In this document: positions 6,535 through 16,100 of the stretch, piece by piece
Position numbering within the stretch: the first letter of the stretch is position 1
How the letters are laid out: the number at the start of each line of letters is the position of its first letter
Source of the DNA: Terriglobia bacterium
Lineage (GTDB): Bacteria; Acidobacteriota; Terriglobia; Bryobacterales; Bryobacteraceae
Direction of reading: 5' to 3'
Length of the DNA stretch: 52,865 nucleotides
NCBI GenBank assembly: GCA_020073365.1
Contig: JAIQFL010000022.1
Span: 1 to 52,865, forward strand
The notes under the pieces: generated by a model
Seen by the model: only the letters and a program-made list of their open reading frames with translations
What the model was told of the DNA's origin: nothing
The model's database searches: none
Translations under genes and position numbers: made by a program

Positions 6535-9006
6535 CTATTCGTATCGCAGCGCGTTCATCGGGTCCAAACGCGCGGCGCGGCGGGCCGGCACGTAGCAGGC
6601 GATCAGCGCCACCGCCGCCAGCAGGCCTGCGGTGGCGAGCAAGATCACCGGGTCGCGGGGTTTGACCTCGTGCAGCAGGCTGGCCAGAATGCGTCCCACG
6701 CCGAACGCGCCGGCAACCCCCGCGGCGAGGCCCAGCAGGGCCAGGCTCATGCCCTCCCGCAGCACTTCGCCGAGGACGCGGCCGCGGCTGGCGCCCAGCG
6801 ACATCCGAATGCCGATCTCGCGCGTTCGCTGCGTCACCGCATACGAGAGCACGCCGTAGATTCCGATGGCGGCCAGCAGGGCGGCCAGTCCCGCGAAAGA
6901 GCCCACCAACAGGCTGAGAAACTGTTGTCCCTGCGCCTGTCCGGCCACCACCTCGTCCATCGAGCGAACGCTGTAGAGCGGCAGGGCGGAATCAATCTGC
7001 GCCAGCGCGCGCCGCACCTCGGCCGTCACACTCGATGCCGGCAAGGACGTGTGCAGAACCAGAAACTGTCGCGAACTTCCGTCGAAGGGGTCATACGCCT
7101 CCGGCACGGTCTTCTGGGTGAGGCCCCATTGTCGCACATCGTTCACCACTCCGATGACCTGTTTCCAGGGGCCGCTATCGCTGCCCTGCGAGAACATCTT
7201 TCCGAGAGGGTTTTGATTCGGCCAGAAGAAGCGCGCCATGCTCTCATTAATCACGCAGGGATAGACCACGTTGTTGGTCTGGTCCGCGGGCGGCCTGGTG
7301 TCGTTCTCCCAGAACTGGCGGAGGCGTATATCGTAAGCCAGGGCCGTCTGGATGTCGGCAGCCGTGAATACCCGTCCCTGGAGTAAGCGCACTCCCATGG
7401 CGCGGAAATACTCGGGCGAGACCTCATGCCTCTCCACCAGTTGGTTGCTCATCTCGGAGGTCTGGCCGCGCAGCTTGACATAGTAGTTGCTGCCGCCTTC
7501 GAGCGGCAGGTGATCGCTCAGGGCCACCGCATCCACCCCGCCCACCAGCCGCGATCGTTCCAGCAGCGCCTGGGAGAAGTCGTACTTCTGCCGGTCGGTT
7601 TTGTAGTTGGCCTCGGGCAGTTGGACGGCCGCGGTCCAGACGCCCTCGCGCCGCACGCCGATGTCCAGCCCGCGCAAGCGTGCGAAGTCCTTCAGCAGAA
7701 GACCGGCGGAAACCAGCAGCAGCAGAGAGAGCGCGATCTCGGCCACCACCAGGGCGTTGCTGGTGTACCGGCGCCCGCGCCCCGGACTGATGGAGCTTCC
7801 AGCCCCGCCCTTCAGCTCCTCGTGCAGGTCGGGCCGCGACAGTTGAAGCGCCGGGAAAACGCCGAACAACACGCCCGTGGCGATCGCCAGCGCGAAAGTG
7901 AACGCCAGCACCGTTCCGTTCACCTGCACGACGTTAAACTGCGGCAGGCCGTAGCTCTTGGCGCTCGAAAACAAGGTGACGCCGCCCCACGCCAGCAGCA
8001 GTCCGGCGGCGCCGCCCGCGAGGGAGAGAAGCAGACTTTCGGTCAGCAGTTGACGGAGCAGGCGAACCCTGGACGCGCCCAGCGCGCTGCGGATGGCCAC
8101 CTCCTTCTGCCGCGCCATGGCTCGGGACAGCAGCAGGTTCGCGACATTCGCGCAAGCGATCAGGAGCACAAGGCCGACGGCCGCCAGCATCATGAACAGC
8201 GAGCCGCGGGAGTCGCCAACCATATCCTCGCGGAGCAAGGTTACGGCCGCGCCCACCTTGTCGTTCGAATTCGGATACTGCTTTTCGAGCCGCGAGGCGA
8301 TTAACTTCAGATCCGCGCGTGCCGCATGCAGGGTGACGCCCGGCTTCATTCTGCCGATGGCGTTGGCCCAGTGGCTCCCTCGAGTCCCCAGGCCCTTGCT
8401 ATCCATGAGCTGCGGAACCCAGAGCTGCGACTTCCACGGAAAACGGAAACTCGCCTTCATCACGCCCACGATGGTGTACTTTCGTGAATTCAGCTCGATG
8501 AACTGGCCCACGGCGTGGGCATCTCCCGCGTAACGGCTCTTCCACAGACCGTAACTGAGGATTGCCACGTCATCTTTGCCCGGCTGATCTTCGCCCGCGG
8601 TCCAGGTTCGGCCGAGGAGTGGGTCGACGCCCAGCAGGGAGAAGAAGTTTGCCGCTGTTGGCAGCGCGAGCACATGTTCCGGCCTTCCCTCGGCGCTGAG
8701 ATTCATATCGTGCGGCCAGGCAAACAGAGTCATGTCCTGGAAGGTGCTGTTTTGCGCCTTCCAGTCGACGAAATCCGGCCCGGCGAACGGATAGCGGCCC
8801 GGCGCCGATTCGGTCTCATTCAGGCGGACCAACTGGCCGGGATTGCGATACGGCAGCGGCCGTAGCAGGATGGTGTCGATGATGCTGAAAATGGCGGTGT
8901 TGGCGCCGATGCCGATGGCCAGCGTGGCAGCCGCAACCAGAGCAAATCCGCGGGCGTTCCCGAGGTTCCGGAACGCATAGCGCAGGTCCTGCAGTAAGGT
9001 GCGCAT
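6535..9006 (-). CDS. ADOP-type ABC transporter permease (MacB-like, duplicated)
   Basis: An 823-residue inner-membrane protein beginning MRTLLQDLRYAFRNL, the signature opening of acidobacterial duplicated orphan permeases. The first helix (residues about 20-45, ALVAAATLAIGIGANTAIF) is followed by a large MacB-type periplasmic domain, then three FtsX helices around 270-385 with RQKEVAIRSALGASR. The pattern repeats: a second periplasmic domain and a terminal FtsX block with TQRTREIGIRMSLGASRGRV, ending in RRAARLDPMNALRYE. No ATPase gene is adjacent, hence orphan. The substrate is unknown; relatives of MacB move peptides, lipids or macrolides. A second ADOP gene lies at 31057-33459. Confidence 0.95.
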   Translation of the reverse strand: MRTLLQDLRYAFRNLGNARGFALVAAATLAIGIGANTAIFSIIDTILLRPLPYRNPGQLVRLNETESAPGRYPFAGPDFVDWKAQNSTFQDMTLFAWPHDMNLSAEGRPEHVLALPTAANFFSLLGVDPLLGRTWTAGEDQPGKDDVAILSYGLWKSRYAGDAHAVGQFIELNSRKYTIVGVMKASFRFPWKSQLWVPQLMDSKGLGTRGSHWANAIGRMKPGVTLHAARADLKLIASRLEKQYPNSNDKVGAAVTLLREDMVGDSRGSLFMMLAAVGLVLLIACANVANLLLSRAMARQKEVAIRSALGASRVRLLRQLLTESLLLSLAGGAAGLLLAWGGVTLFSSAKSYGLPQFNVVQVNGTVLAFTFALAIATGVLFGVFPALQLSRPDLHEELKGGAGSSISPGRGRRYTSNALVVAEIALSLLLLVSAGLLLKDFARLRGLDIGVRREGVWTAAVQLPEANYKTDRQKYDFSQALLERSRLVGGVDAVALSDHLPLEGGSNYYVKLRGQTSEMSNQLVERHEVSPEYFRAMGVRLLQGRVFTAADIQTALAYDIRLRQFWENDTRPPADQTNNVVYPCVINESMARFFWPNQNPLGKMFSQGSDSGPWKQVIGVVNDVRQWGLTQKTVPEAYDPFDGSSRQFLVLHTSLPASSVTAEVRRALAQIDSALPLYSVRSMDEVVAGQAQGQQFLSLLVGSFAGLAALLAAIGIYGVLSYAVTQRTREIGIRMSLGASRGRVLGEVLREGMSLALLGLAAGVAGAFGVGRILASLLHEVKPRDPVILLATAGLLAAVALIACYVPARRAARLDPMNALRYE

Positions 9007-9128
9007 AGAGTGGTTAGACGCATTTTGGCACGTCCGGTTTGTCCAAGGGAAGCAGATTCGCGTGGAGTTGGTCGGGCGCGGTAGGTTTCTTAAAGGCGGT
9101 AGAATCCCTTTCGCAGTATTCTGAGTGT

Positions 9129-9737
9129 ATGCAGGTCTTGCTACCCGACCATGAAACTTGCGCGAGCTACACGATCCGTGGCGAAACGCCCATGGACGAT
9201 GACGAGTACTACGAGTTTTGCATGAAAAATCCGGATCTGCGCATCGAGCGTGAGGCCAACGGAGAGATTGTCATCATGCCCCCTGCCGGCGGCGAAACGG
9301 GATACCGAAACAGCGATCTAACCGGCCAACTCGCCGGCTGGTCGAAGCAGGACGGACGGGGTCGGGCGTTCGACTCCAACACCGAGTTTTTCCTTCCCGA
9401 CGGCGCTGCGCTCGCTCCCGACGCTTCCTGGGTATTGAAGAGTCGTCTTGCCCAGTTCACCAAAGAACAGAAGAGGCGTTTTCTGCCCCTCTGCCCCGAT
9501 TTTGTCGTGGAATTGACCTCTCCCAGCGATCGCCTGAGCAAGGTGATGTCGAAGATGAGCGAGTGGATCGATAACGGTGCCGCGTTGGGCTGGTTGATTG
9601 ACGCCGACCGGCGGACGGTTTACCTCTATCGTCCTGGGAAAGAACCCGAAGAACTGGTGGACCTCGATCATATTGATGGCGAGGGGCCGGTCGAGGGATT
9701 CCGATTGGAACTGAGTGACATCTGGGACGGCCTGTAG
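9129..9737 (+). CDS. Uma2-family (DUF820) endonuclease-like protein
   Basis: A 202-residue protein; the ATG at 9129 is preferred because the upstream extension is not protein-like. Residues after 20 contain MDDDEYYEFC, then IEREANGEIVIMPPAGG, FDSNTEFFLPDGAALAPDAS, CPDFVVELTSPSDRLSKVMSKM and NGAALGWLIDADRRTVYLYR. The D..PD...EL.SPSD series matches the PD-(D/E)XK-like core of the Uma2 family, which is expanded in cyanobacteria and Acidobacteriota and has no firmly known role. The gene stands alone and runs convergently into the lipase maturation factor gene, with 14 bases between their stops. Confidence 0.85.
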   Translation: MQVLLPDHETCASYTIRGETPMDDDEYYEFCMKNPDLRIEREANGEIVIMPPAGGETGYRNSDLTGQLAGWSKQDGRGRAFDSNTEFFLPDGAALAPDASWVLKSRLAQFTKEQKRRFLPLCPDFVVELTSPSDRLSKVMSKMSEWIDNGAALGWLIDADRRTVYLYRPGKEPEELVDLDHIDGEGPVEGFRLELSDIWDGL

Positions 9738-9751
9738 TACGGTGGCCTGAT

Positions 9752-11203
9752 CTACCTTAAACTCGCCGCCGGAAAGTATAATCCCTGGTATTCGCGCGTC
9801 CACCAACCGCGCTGGCCGAAGTGCGTGAAGTGGTAGAGATAAAGGCGCGCGCGGACGTACTTGGGCGGAGCGTTGGGGAACGGGTTGTAACGCAACAGGC
9901 GCAGCACGGCCGGCTCACCCTGCAACAGGCGGACCATGAAGTTTTCGAACCAGCGGTTTTGCTGGTAGCTGCCGAGCGCTGCGAACCACATCTGCCAGTC
10001 GAGTCGCGGCTGGTGCGGCGCCACCACGGGCGGCGCACGCGGCGGATCACCGGGCTTGTATGGGAACTCGTACGCTTGCCAGGTCACATCATCGTTCGAG
10101 CCTTCCACGATGATTTCGGGGCGCGTGGTGGTCATGACTGCGAAGAGTCCATAAGAGTTCACAAGACGCAGGGGGCCGACCGCGTGCAGGATCTCGGCTC
10201 CCGCGGGAGGGAGTTCCACCGAGAAGAGTTCCAGGCAGAGAAGGCCGCTGACCACTCCGATGAACGCAACGAGGGCGATGCTGACTGCCCGGTGCATGCG
10301 GGAAAACGCGCGGGCCTTGCGCGAAGGCGGGTTTGCCTCCGGCGATGCCGCGCTCGCGCCTTTCGGCTCCACAAAGAGCCAGAGTGTGAGCGCCAGGGCG
10401 AGGAGGTTGAAGAATGTGTAGTTGCCGGTGATCAGGATCAGCAGTTGCAGCGCGATGGCGATCCATGCCCCGATGTGGCGGAGGCGCCGGGGCGCGAAGA
10501 ACAGAAAGGGGACGATCAGCTCCGCCAGGAAGACGAACAGCGTGGAAGCCTTCTGAAAGCCCAGCGGCAACTGGTGCATGTACCATGCAACGGGCGTCGG
10601 CAGAGGTTGCGTTTCATAGTGGTAGCGCAGCGCCGTAAGATCGCGCCAGGTGGGGTCGTGGCTTAAGAGTTTGACCGCCCCGCTGAAGAACATCAGGCGG
10701 AAAAGCAGCCAGCGGAAGAGGCCCACGCGCACCGCCGAAGTATCCGCGAACAGGGCCAGGAAACCTGTTTCCATCAAAAGAATGTCCCACTGGAAGGAAA
10801 GGAAATCCTGGCCCACGGAGCACAGCGACAACCACAAGATCAAACACATGGCCAGCGGCACGCGCGGCCATCGGGCGCAAATCGCCATCGCCGCCGAGAC
10901 CATCCCCAGGATCCACACGGCCCGCAATGCGCCATCGCTGGAGTCGAGCCACAGCAGCGACGGTACATCCCACCAATCCGTGCGGCCGGTACCCTCCCGC
11001 ACCGCTTTCAAATAGTCCGCTACCGGCAGAATCCCGTGGCTGCCGAGCAGCCCCATGGCCTGTATCCCAAACGATGCAAAGGCGATAAAGTATACGAAAC
11101 CGAGGACCGCCAGGAATGTCCGAACCGTCACACCCGGCTCCTTCCCGAGGCTCCGCAAGGCGATTCCCGGCCTCCACAGCGAGTAGATTTGGCTTCCGCT
11201 CAC
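9752..11203 (-). CDS. lipase maturation factor family membrane protein
   Basis: A 483-residue polytopic membrane protein starting at GTG 11203 behind a purine-rich stretch. Six or more hydrophobic segments fill residues 28-340. Diagnostic stretches are SVGQDFLSFQWDILLMETGFL, WRDLTALRYHYETQPLPTP, then AWYMHQLP and ITGNYTFFNLL, all conserved with vertebrate LMF1 and its bacterial relatives. In animals LMF1 helps lipases fold in the ER; the bacterial role is not established. The C-terminal soluble part (WQAYEFPYKPGD, then PHQPRLDWQMWFAALG) matches the family's second conserved block. No lipase gene is nearby. Confidence 0.9.
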   Translation of the reverse strand: MSGSQIYSLWRPGIALRSLGKEPGVTVRTFLAVLGFVYFIAFASFGIQAMGLLGSHGILPVADYLKAVREGTGRTDWWDVPSLLWLDSSDGALRAVWILGMVSAAMAICARWPRVPLAMCLILWLSLCSVGQDFLSFQWDILLMETGFLALFADTSAVRVGLFRWLLFRLMFFSGAVKLLSHDPTWRDLTALRYHYETQPLPTPVAWYMHQLPLGFQKASTLFVFLAELIVPFLFFAPRRLRHIGAWIAIALQLLILITGNYTFFNLLALALTLWLFVEPKGASAASPEANPPSRKARAFSRMHRAVSIALVAFIGVVSGLLCLELFSVELPPAGAEILHAVGPLRLVNSYGLFAVMTTTRPEIIVEGSNDDVTWQAYEFPYKPGDPPRAPPVVAPHQPRLDWQMWFAALGSYQQNRWFENFMVRLLQGEPAVLRLLRYNPFPNAPPKYVRARLYLYHFTHFGQRGWWTREYQGLYFPAASLR

Positions 11204-11313
11204 CCCCCTAATTCCCCCATTCCAACTGGAAAGTCGCCATTCGATGAATACCTATTTCTTTCAATCGGTTAAACCGGCAAGATGACCTCAAACTGGGAAG
11301 GATGCACGTCTAA

Positions 11314-13065
11314 ATGAGCACTCAGCCTTTTGAACCCAAACTCATGCCGCCTGGGAACCTGGTCCAGATCGGTTCTACGATTGAGGACACCATCCAGCAG
11401 CGCCTTGCCGAAGAGCGCGCCCGCCTGGAAAAAGAAGCCGGTCTTGTCAAACGCGAGGCCCATCATTTCAAGAAGCCGGTGGAGAAGCCGTTCACCGCGG
11501 ACCAGCGGCCGAATACCACGCTGCTCTTCGGCGGACTCACTTGGAAGCATGAAAAGCTGGTGCATGGCGCCCTTGAAGGACTAGGGTATCGCGCCGAAGC
11601 TGTGCCTACTCCCAACGTGAAAGCCTTCCAGACGGGGAAGGAGTACGGCAACAACGGCCAGTGCAACCCGACCTATTTTACCGTCGGAAACCTGGTGCAG
11701 TATCTGCAAACCCTCGAAGAGCAGGGTATTCCCAAACAGGAAATCATCGACCGCTACGTGTTCTTCACGGCCGGCGCGTGCGGCCCCTGCCGCTTTGGCA
11801 TGTATGAAGCCGAATACCGCCTGGCGCTGCGCAACGCCGGGTTCGACGGCTTCCGCGTGCTGCTGTTCCAGCAGTCGGGCGGATTGAACCAGTCCGATGC
11901 CGAAGCCGGCCTCGAGATGAATCTCGATTTCTTCCTGGGAATCCTCAACGCGCTGAACTGCGGCGACGTCATCAACGAAGTTGCGTATGCCTTGCGGCCC
12001 TACGAGGCAAATGCCGGTGAGACGGACCGGGTGCTCGACGAGAACATGGACTACATGCACGAGGTGTTCCGTAAGAAGCGGCCGTGGAAGCTGGACCAGG
12101 GCTTCGCCAAGTACATGGGCGGCTTCTCCGATACCGCGGAATACGTCGGCAAGTTCGTGAAGCAGTTAAAGGGAGACGACTACGTACCGGCGCTGGAGCG
12201 GGCGCGCGACCGGTTCAACGAGATCTCGCTCGACCGCCTGCGCGTGAAGCCCATCGTGAAGATTACCGGCGAATTCTGGGCGCAGACCACCGAAGGCGAC
12301 GGCAACTTCAACATGTTCAATTTCCTGGAGCGCGAAGGCGCGCAGGTGCTGGTGGAGCCTATCGGCACGTGGATCATGTACATGATTCACCAGGTGGTGC
12401 AGAAGTACAAGGACTTCAAGGGGCTGGAAGACGGCACCGTGCTGCCGCCGCTGTGGAAGCTGGGGACGCGCGCCAGGATCGAGTTCGGCTACCGCCAGAA
12501 GGTGGCCAAGCTGAAGCTGGCGGAAGCCATCTTCAAGGGCGAATACCACAAGATCGTGAACGCGCTGGGTGGCGTCGCCCATCACCTGGCCGACCAATAT
12601 GAATTGCAGCGGATCGGTCACCCGTTCTACAACTCGCGCGCCGGCGGCGGCGAAGGTCACCTGGAAGTCGCCAAGAACATTTACTACTCGAACAAAGACC
12701 TGGCCCACATGGTGCTGTCGCTGAAGCCGTTTGGCTGCATGCCGTCGACGCAATCGGACGGCGCGCAATCGGCCGTGGTCTCCAATTTCAAGGACATGAT
12801 CTACCTGCCGGTAGAGACGTCGGGCGAAGGCGAGATCAACGCCCACAGCCGTGTGCAGATGGCCCTCGGCGAAGCCAAGAACAAGGCCAAGAAGGAATTC
12901 GCCGCGGCGTTGGAGCAGACCGGACTGACTCTGGACCAGTGCCGTGCCTGGGTGGAAGCGCACCCGGAGACCAAGCGGCCCATGTACAAAGTGCCGCATA
13001 CCAAGGGTGTGGTCGGCATGGCGGCAAATTTCGTCCACCACATTGCGGATAGGATGAAGAACTAG
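11314..13065 (+). CDS. 2-hydroxyacyl-CoA dehydratase activase-associated protein
   Basis: A 583-residue cytosolic protein. It resembles the DUF2229/HgdB-like portions that accompany large BadF/HgdC activases: LFGGLTWKHEKLVHGALEGLGY, then NNGQCNPTYFTVGNLVQYL, GACGPCRFGMYEAEYRLAL, LLFQQSGGLNQ and GEGHLEVAKNI. Conserved cysteines in GQCNP and ACGPCRFG could bind an iron-sulfur cluster. The next gene begins 111 bases downstream and encodes the ATPase partner, so the two are likely one functional unit. In better-known relatives such proteins pass electrons by ATP-driven steps to dehydratases or reductases; the target here is unknown. Confidence 0.75.
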   Translation: MSTQPFEPKLMPPGNLVQIGSTIEDTIQQRLAEERARLEKEAGLVKREAHHFKKPVEKPFTADQRPNTTLLFGGLTWKHEKLVHGALEGLGYRAEAVPTPNVKAFQTGKEYGNNGQCNPTYFTVGNLVQYLQTLEEQGIPKQEIIDRYVFFTAGACGPCRFGMYEAEYRLALRNAGFDGFRVLLFQQSGGLNQSDAEAGLEMNLDFFLGILNALNCGDVINEVAYALRPYEANAGETDRVLDENMDYMHEVFRKKRPWKLDQGFAKYMGGFSDTAEYVGKFVKQLKGDDYVPALERARDRFNEISLDRLRVKPIVKITGEFWAQTTEGDGNFNMFNFLEREGAQVLVEPIGTWIMYMIHQVVQKYKDFKGLEDGTVLPPLWKLGTRARIEFGYRQKVAKLKLAEAIFKGEYHKIVNALGGVAHHLADQYELQRIGHPFYNSRAGGGEGHLEVAKNIYYSNKDLAHMVLSLKPFGCMPSTQSDGAQSAVVSNFKDMIYLPVETSGEGEINAHSRVQMALGEAKNKAKKEFAAALEQTGLTLDQCRAWVEAHPETKRPMYKVPHTKGVVGMAANFVHHIADRMKN

Positions 13066-13069
13066 GTAA

Positions 13070-13155
13070 GACCGCTCCCTTACGGTCGCGGCTCCGTTGC
13101 GATCGTGCTCACTGAGCCGCGGTGCTTGCCGAGCCGCGACCGTAAGGGAGCGGTC
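13070..13155. repeat. perfect 25-bp inverted repeat
   Basis: Arms at 13070-13094 and 13131-13155 are exact reverse complements of each other over 25 bases and enclose 36 bases. The element fills the gap between the two activase genes. Its GC-rich arms and lack of a following T-run argue against a simple terminator; it looks like a REP-type palindromic repeat, possibly forming a hairpin in the message between the two genes. Confidence 0.85.
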
Positions 13156-13176
13156 CAGCTTACGAGATCGAACATC

Positions 13177-16100
13177 ATGGAAAAACATTTCCTTATCGGC
13201 ATGGACGTGGGCTCGACCACGGTGAAAGCTACGGTCATTGACGCGGCCACGGACCAGATCCTCTGGCAGGACTATCAGCGCCACGACACCAAGCAGCCGG
13301 AAAAGGTTCTGGAGTTCTGCAAGCGGTTCGATACCGAAGTCGAGGGATTCAGCGCGAAGAACTCGCGGATGTTCATCACCGGCTCCGGTGGCAACGGCTT
13401 GGGCAAGTTCCTGGGCGGAAAATTCGTGCAGGAAGTGAACGCGGTTTCGCTCGCCGTGGAGAAGATGTACCCGGAGTGCGGTTCGGTGATCGAACTCGGC
13501 GGGCAGGACGCCAAGATCATCATCTTCAAGACCGACCCCGAAACCGGCCGCAAGAAGAAGATCCCGTCGATGAACGATAAGTGCGCCGGAGGCACAGGAG
13601 CGGTCATCGACAAGATCAACGCCAAGCTGCGCATCCCCGGTGATCAGCTCTGCAAGATGGGCTACAAAGGCATCAAGCTGCACCCGGTGGCCGGCAAGTG
13701 CGGTGTGTTCGCCGAGACCGATATCAACGGCCTGCAGAAGATGGGCGTTCCGCCGGATGAGCTGATGGCCTCGCTGTTCGAAGCCATCGTCATGCAGAAT
13801 CTTTCGGTGCTGACGCGCGGCAACACTTTGCAGCCGGTGGTGCTGCTGCTGGGCGGCCCCAACTGCTACATCGCGGGCATGCGCGACTGCTGGAAGAGCA
13901 ACATTCCGAGGATTTGGGAGGAGCGCAACACGCCCCTGCCGGAAGGCGTTCCGCCGGAAGATCTGATCAAGACTCCGGACAACGCCCAGTACTTCGCCGC
14001 CATCGGTTCCGTGGAATTCGGCAAGACGGAAGAGGACAACGTCGGGCAGTATCTGGGTTACGAGAAGCTGGAGTGGTACGTCAACGTAGGCCGCGAGGAA
14101 GAGAAAGCCAAGCGCGGCGGCGGAGGCGGGCTGGCCAAGGACGACGCCGACCTGGCCGCGTTCAAGACGAAATACCGCACCAAGAAGTTCAAGGCAGTGA
14201 CGTTCCAGCCGGGTGAGGTGGTGGAAGGCTTCGTCGGACTCGACGGCGGCTCCACCTCCACCAAGGCCGTGCTGCTTTCCAAGGACCAGGAACGCCGCAT
14301 CCTGGCCAAGACCTACCAGCTCTCCAAGGGCAACCCGATCGAAGACACCATCGAGGTGTTGCAGAAGCTGGATCAGCAGATTCGCGAACAGGGCGCGGAG
14401 CTGAAGATCCTGGGAGTGGGCACCACCGGGTACGCCAAGGACATCCTCAAAGACGTGATCGGCGCGGATGCCGCGCTGGTCGAAACCGTGGCGCACACCG
14501 AAGCGGGGCTGCACTTCTACGACGACGTGGACGTGATCTGCGACGTGGGCGGCCAGGACATCAAGATCATCATACTGAAGAACGGCCGCGTGAAGGATTT
14601 CAAGCTGAACACGCAGTGCTCGGCGGGGAACGGGTACTTCCTGCAATCCACGGCGCAGGGCTTCAACGTGCCCGTGGAGGAGTATGCCGATACGGCTTTC
14701 GGCGCGAAGGGCTTCCCCTCGTTCGGCTACGGCTGCGCGGTGTTCATGCAGAGCGACATCGTGGACTTCCAGCGCCAGGGATGGAAACCCGAAGAGATCA
14801 TGGCGGGCCTGTGCAACGTGCTGCCGAAGAATATCTGGCTGTACGTTTCGCAGATTCCCAACCTCTCGGCCATCGGCTCGCGCTTCCTCCTGCAGGGCGG
14901 CACGCAATACAACCTGGCGGCGGTGAAGGCCCAGGTGGACTTTATCGAGTCGCGCTTCAAGGGCAAAGAAGTCAAAGCCGACGTCATCGTTCACGAACAC
15001 TGCGGCGAAGCCGGCGCGATCGGCGCGGCACTGGAGGCCGGGCGTCTGTGGGATAACGGGCGGACCAGCACATTCATCGGACTGGATGCCTGCGCGCACA
15101 TCAATTACAAGACCACGCGCAACGAATCCACCCGCTGCTACTTCTGCAAGAACAAGTGCCTGCGTACGTTCATCGATGTGAAGACGAACATCGTCAACAT
15201 CGATTACAAACCGCCGGTCAAGACCAAGGTTCCGCTGGAGGCCGGCGCGCAGCGGCTGATCCTTGCCACTTGCGAAAAAGGCACCGTCGAGAACATCGAA
15301 GAGATGCGCGGCATCAAGGGGAACCTCGACAAGGTCAAGAAGGCGAACCCGAACTTCGTAGAGATCGCCGCCAAGGCCGTGTTCCGCGTGCCGGATGCGC
15401 CGCTGGTGGCCGATGCCCCGCCCAAGTTCCTGATCACGGCGGCGCAGAAGAAGCGCGCCGAACTGATGAAGAAGCGTTCCTCGATCCGCATCGGCATGCC
15501 GCGCGTGCTCAACATGTACTCGCAGACGCCCATCTTCACGGGGTATTTCGCGGCCCTGGGCATCAAGGCCGAGAACATCGTCTACTCGGATTTCACCAGC
15601 GAGGAACTGTACAAGGAAGGCGCCAAGCGCGGCGCCATCGACCCGTGCTTCCCCTCGAAACTGGGAATCCCGCACGTGCACAACCTGCTTTACAAGGTGC
15701 ACGCCAAGAAGCCGCTCGACATCATCTTCTTCCCGATGATCGATTGCCTGACCACCGATTTGCACAATGTTCAGGCGAGCCGTACCTGCCCCACCGTGGC
15801 GGCCACGCCCGAAGCGGTGAAGGCGGCATTCACCAAGGAAGGCGATCTGTTTAAGGAGAAGGGAGTCCGCTTCCTGGACACCTTCGTCAACCTGTCGCAG
15901 CCCGACATCCTGGAGCGGCAGATGTTCGAAGAGTTCAAAGACATCCTGGGGCTGTCCCCCGAGGAGAACAAGCGCGCGCTGGAGGAAGGCTATCGCGCGC
16001 TACGGCATTTCGACAACGTCACCATGCGCGGCGCGGCGCGAGAGGTGCTGGAACAACTGGAGCGCGAAGACCGCCTCGGAATCGTGCTGCTGGGCCGCCC

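Noticed and set aside
12166..15765. Open frame of 1199 codons on the minus strand
   Set aside because: It lies opposite the two activase genes, which have strong domain motifs. Its translation is rich in His, Arg, Val and Leu with no motif, the usual mirror of a GC-rich gene.
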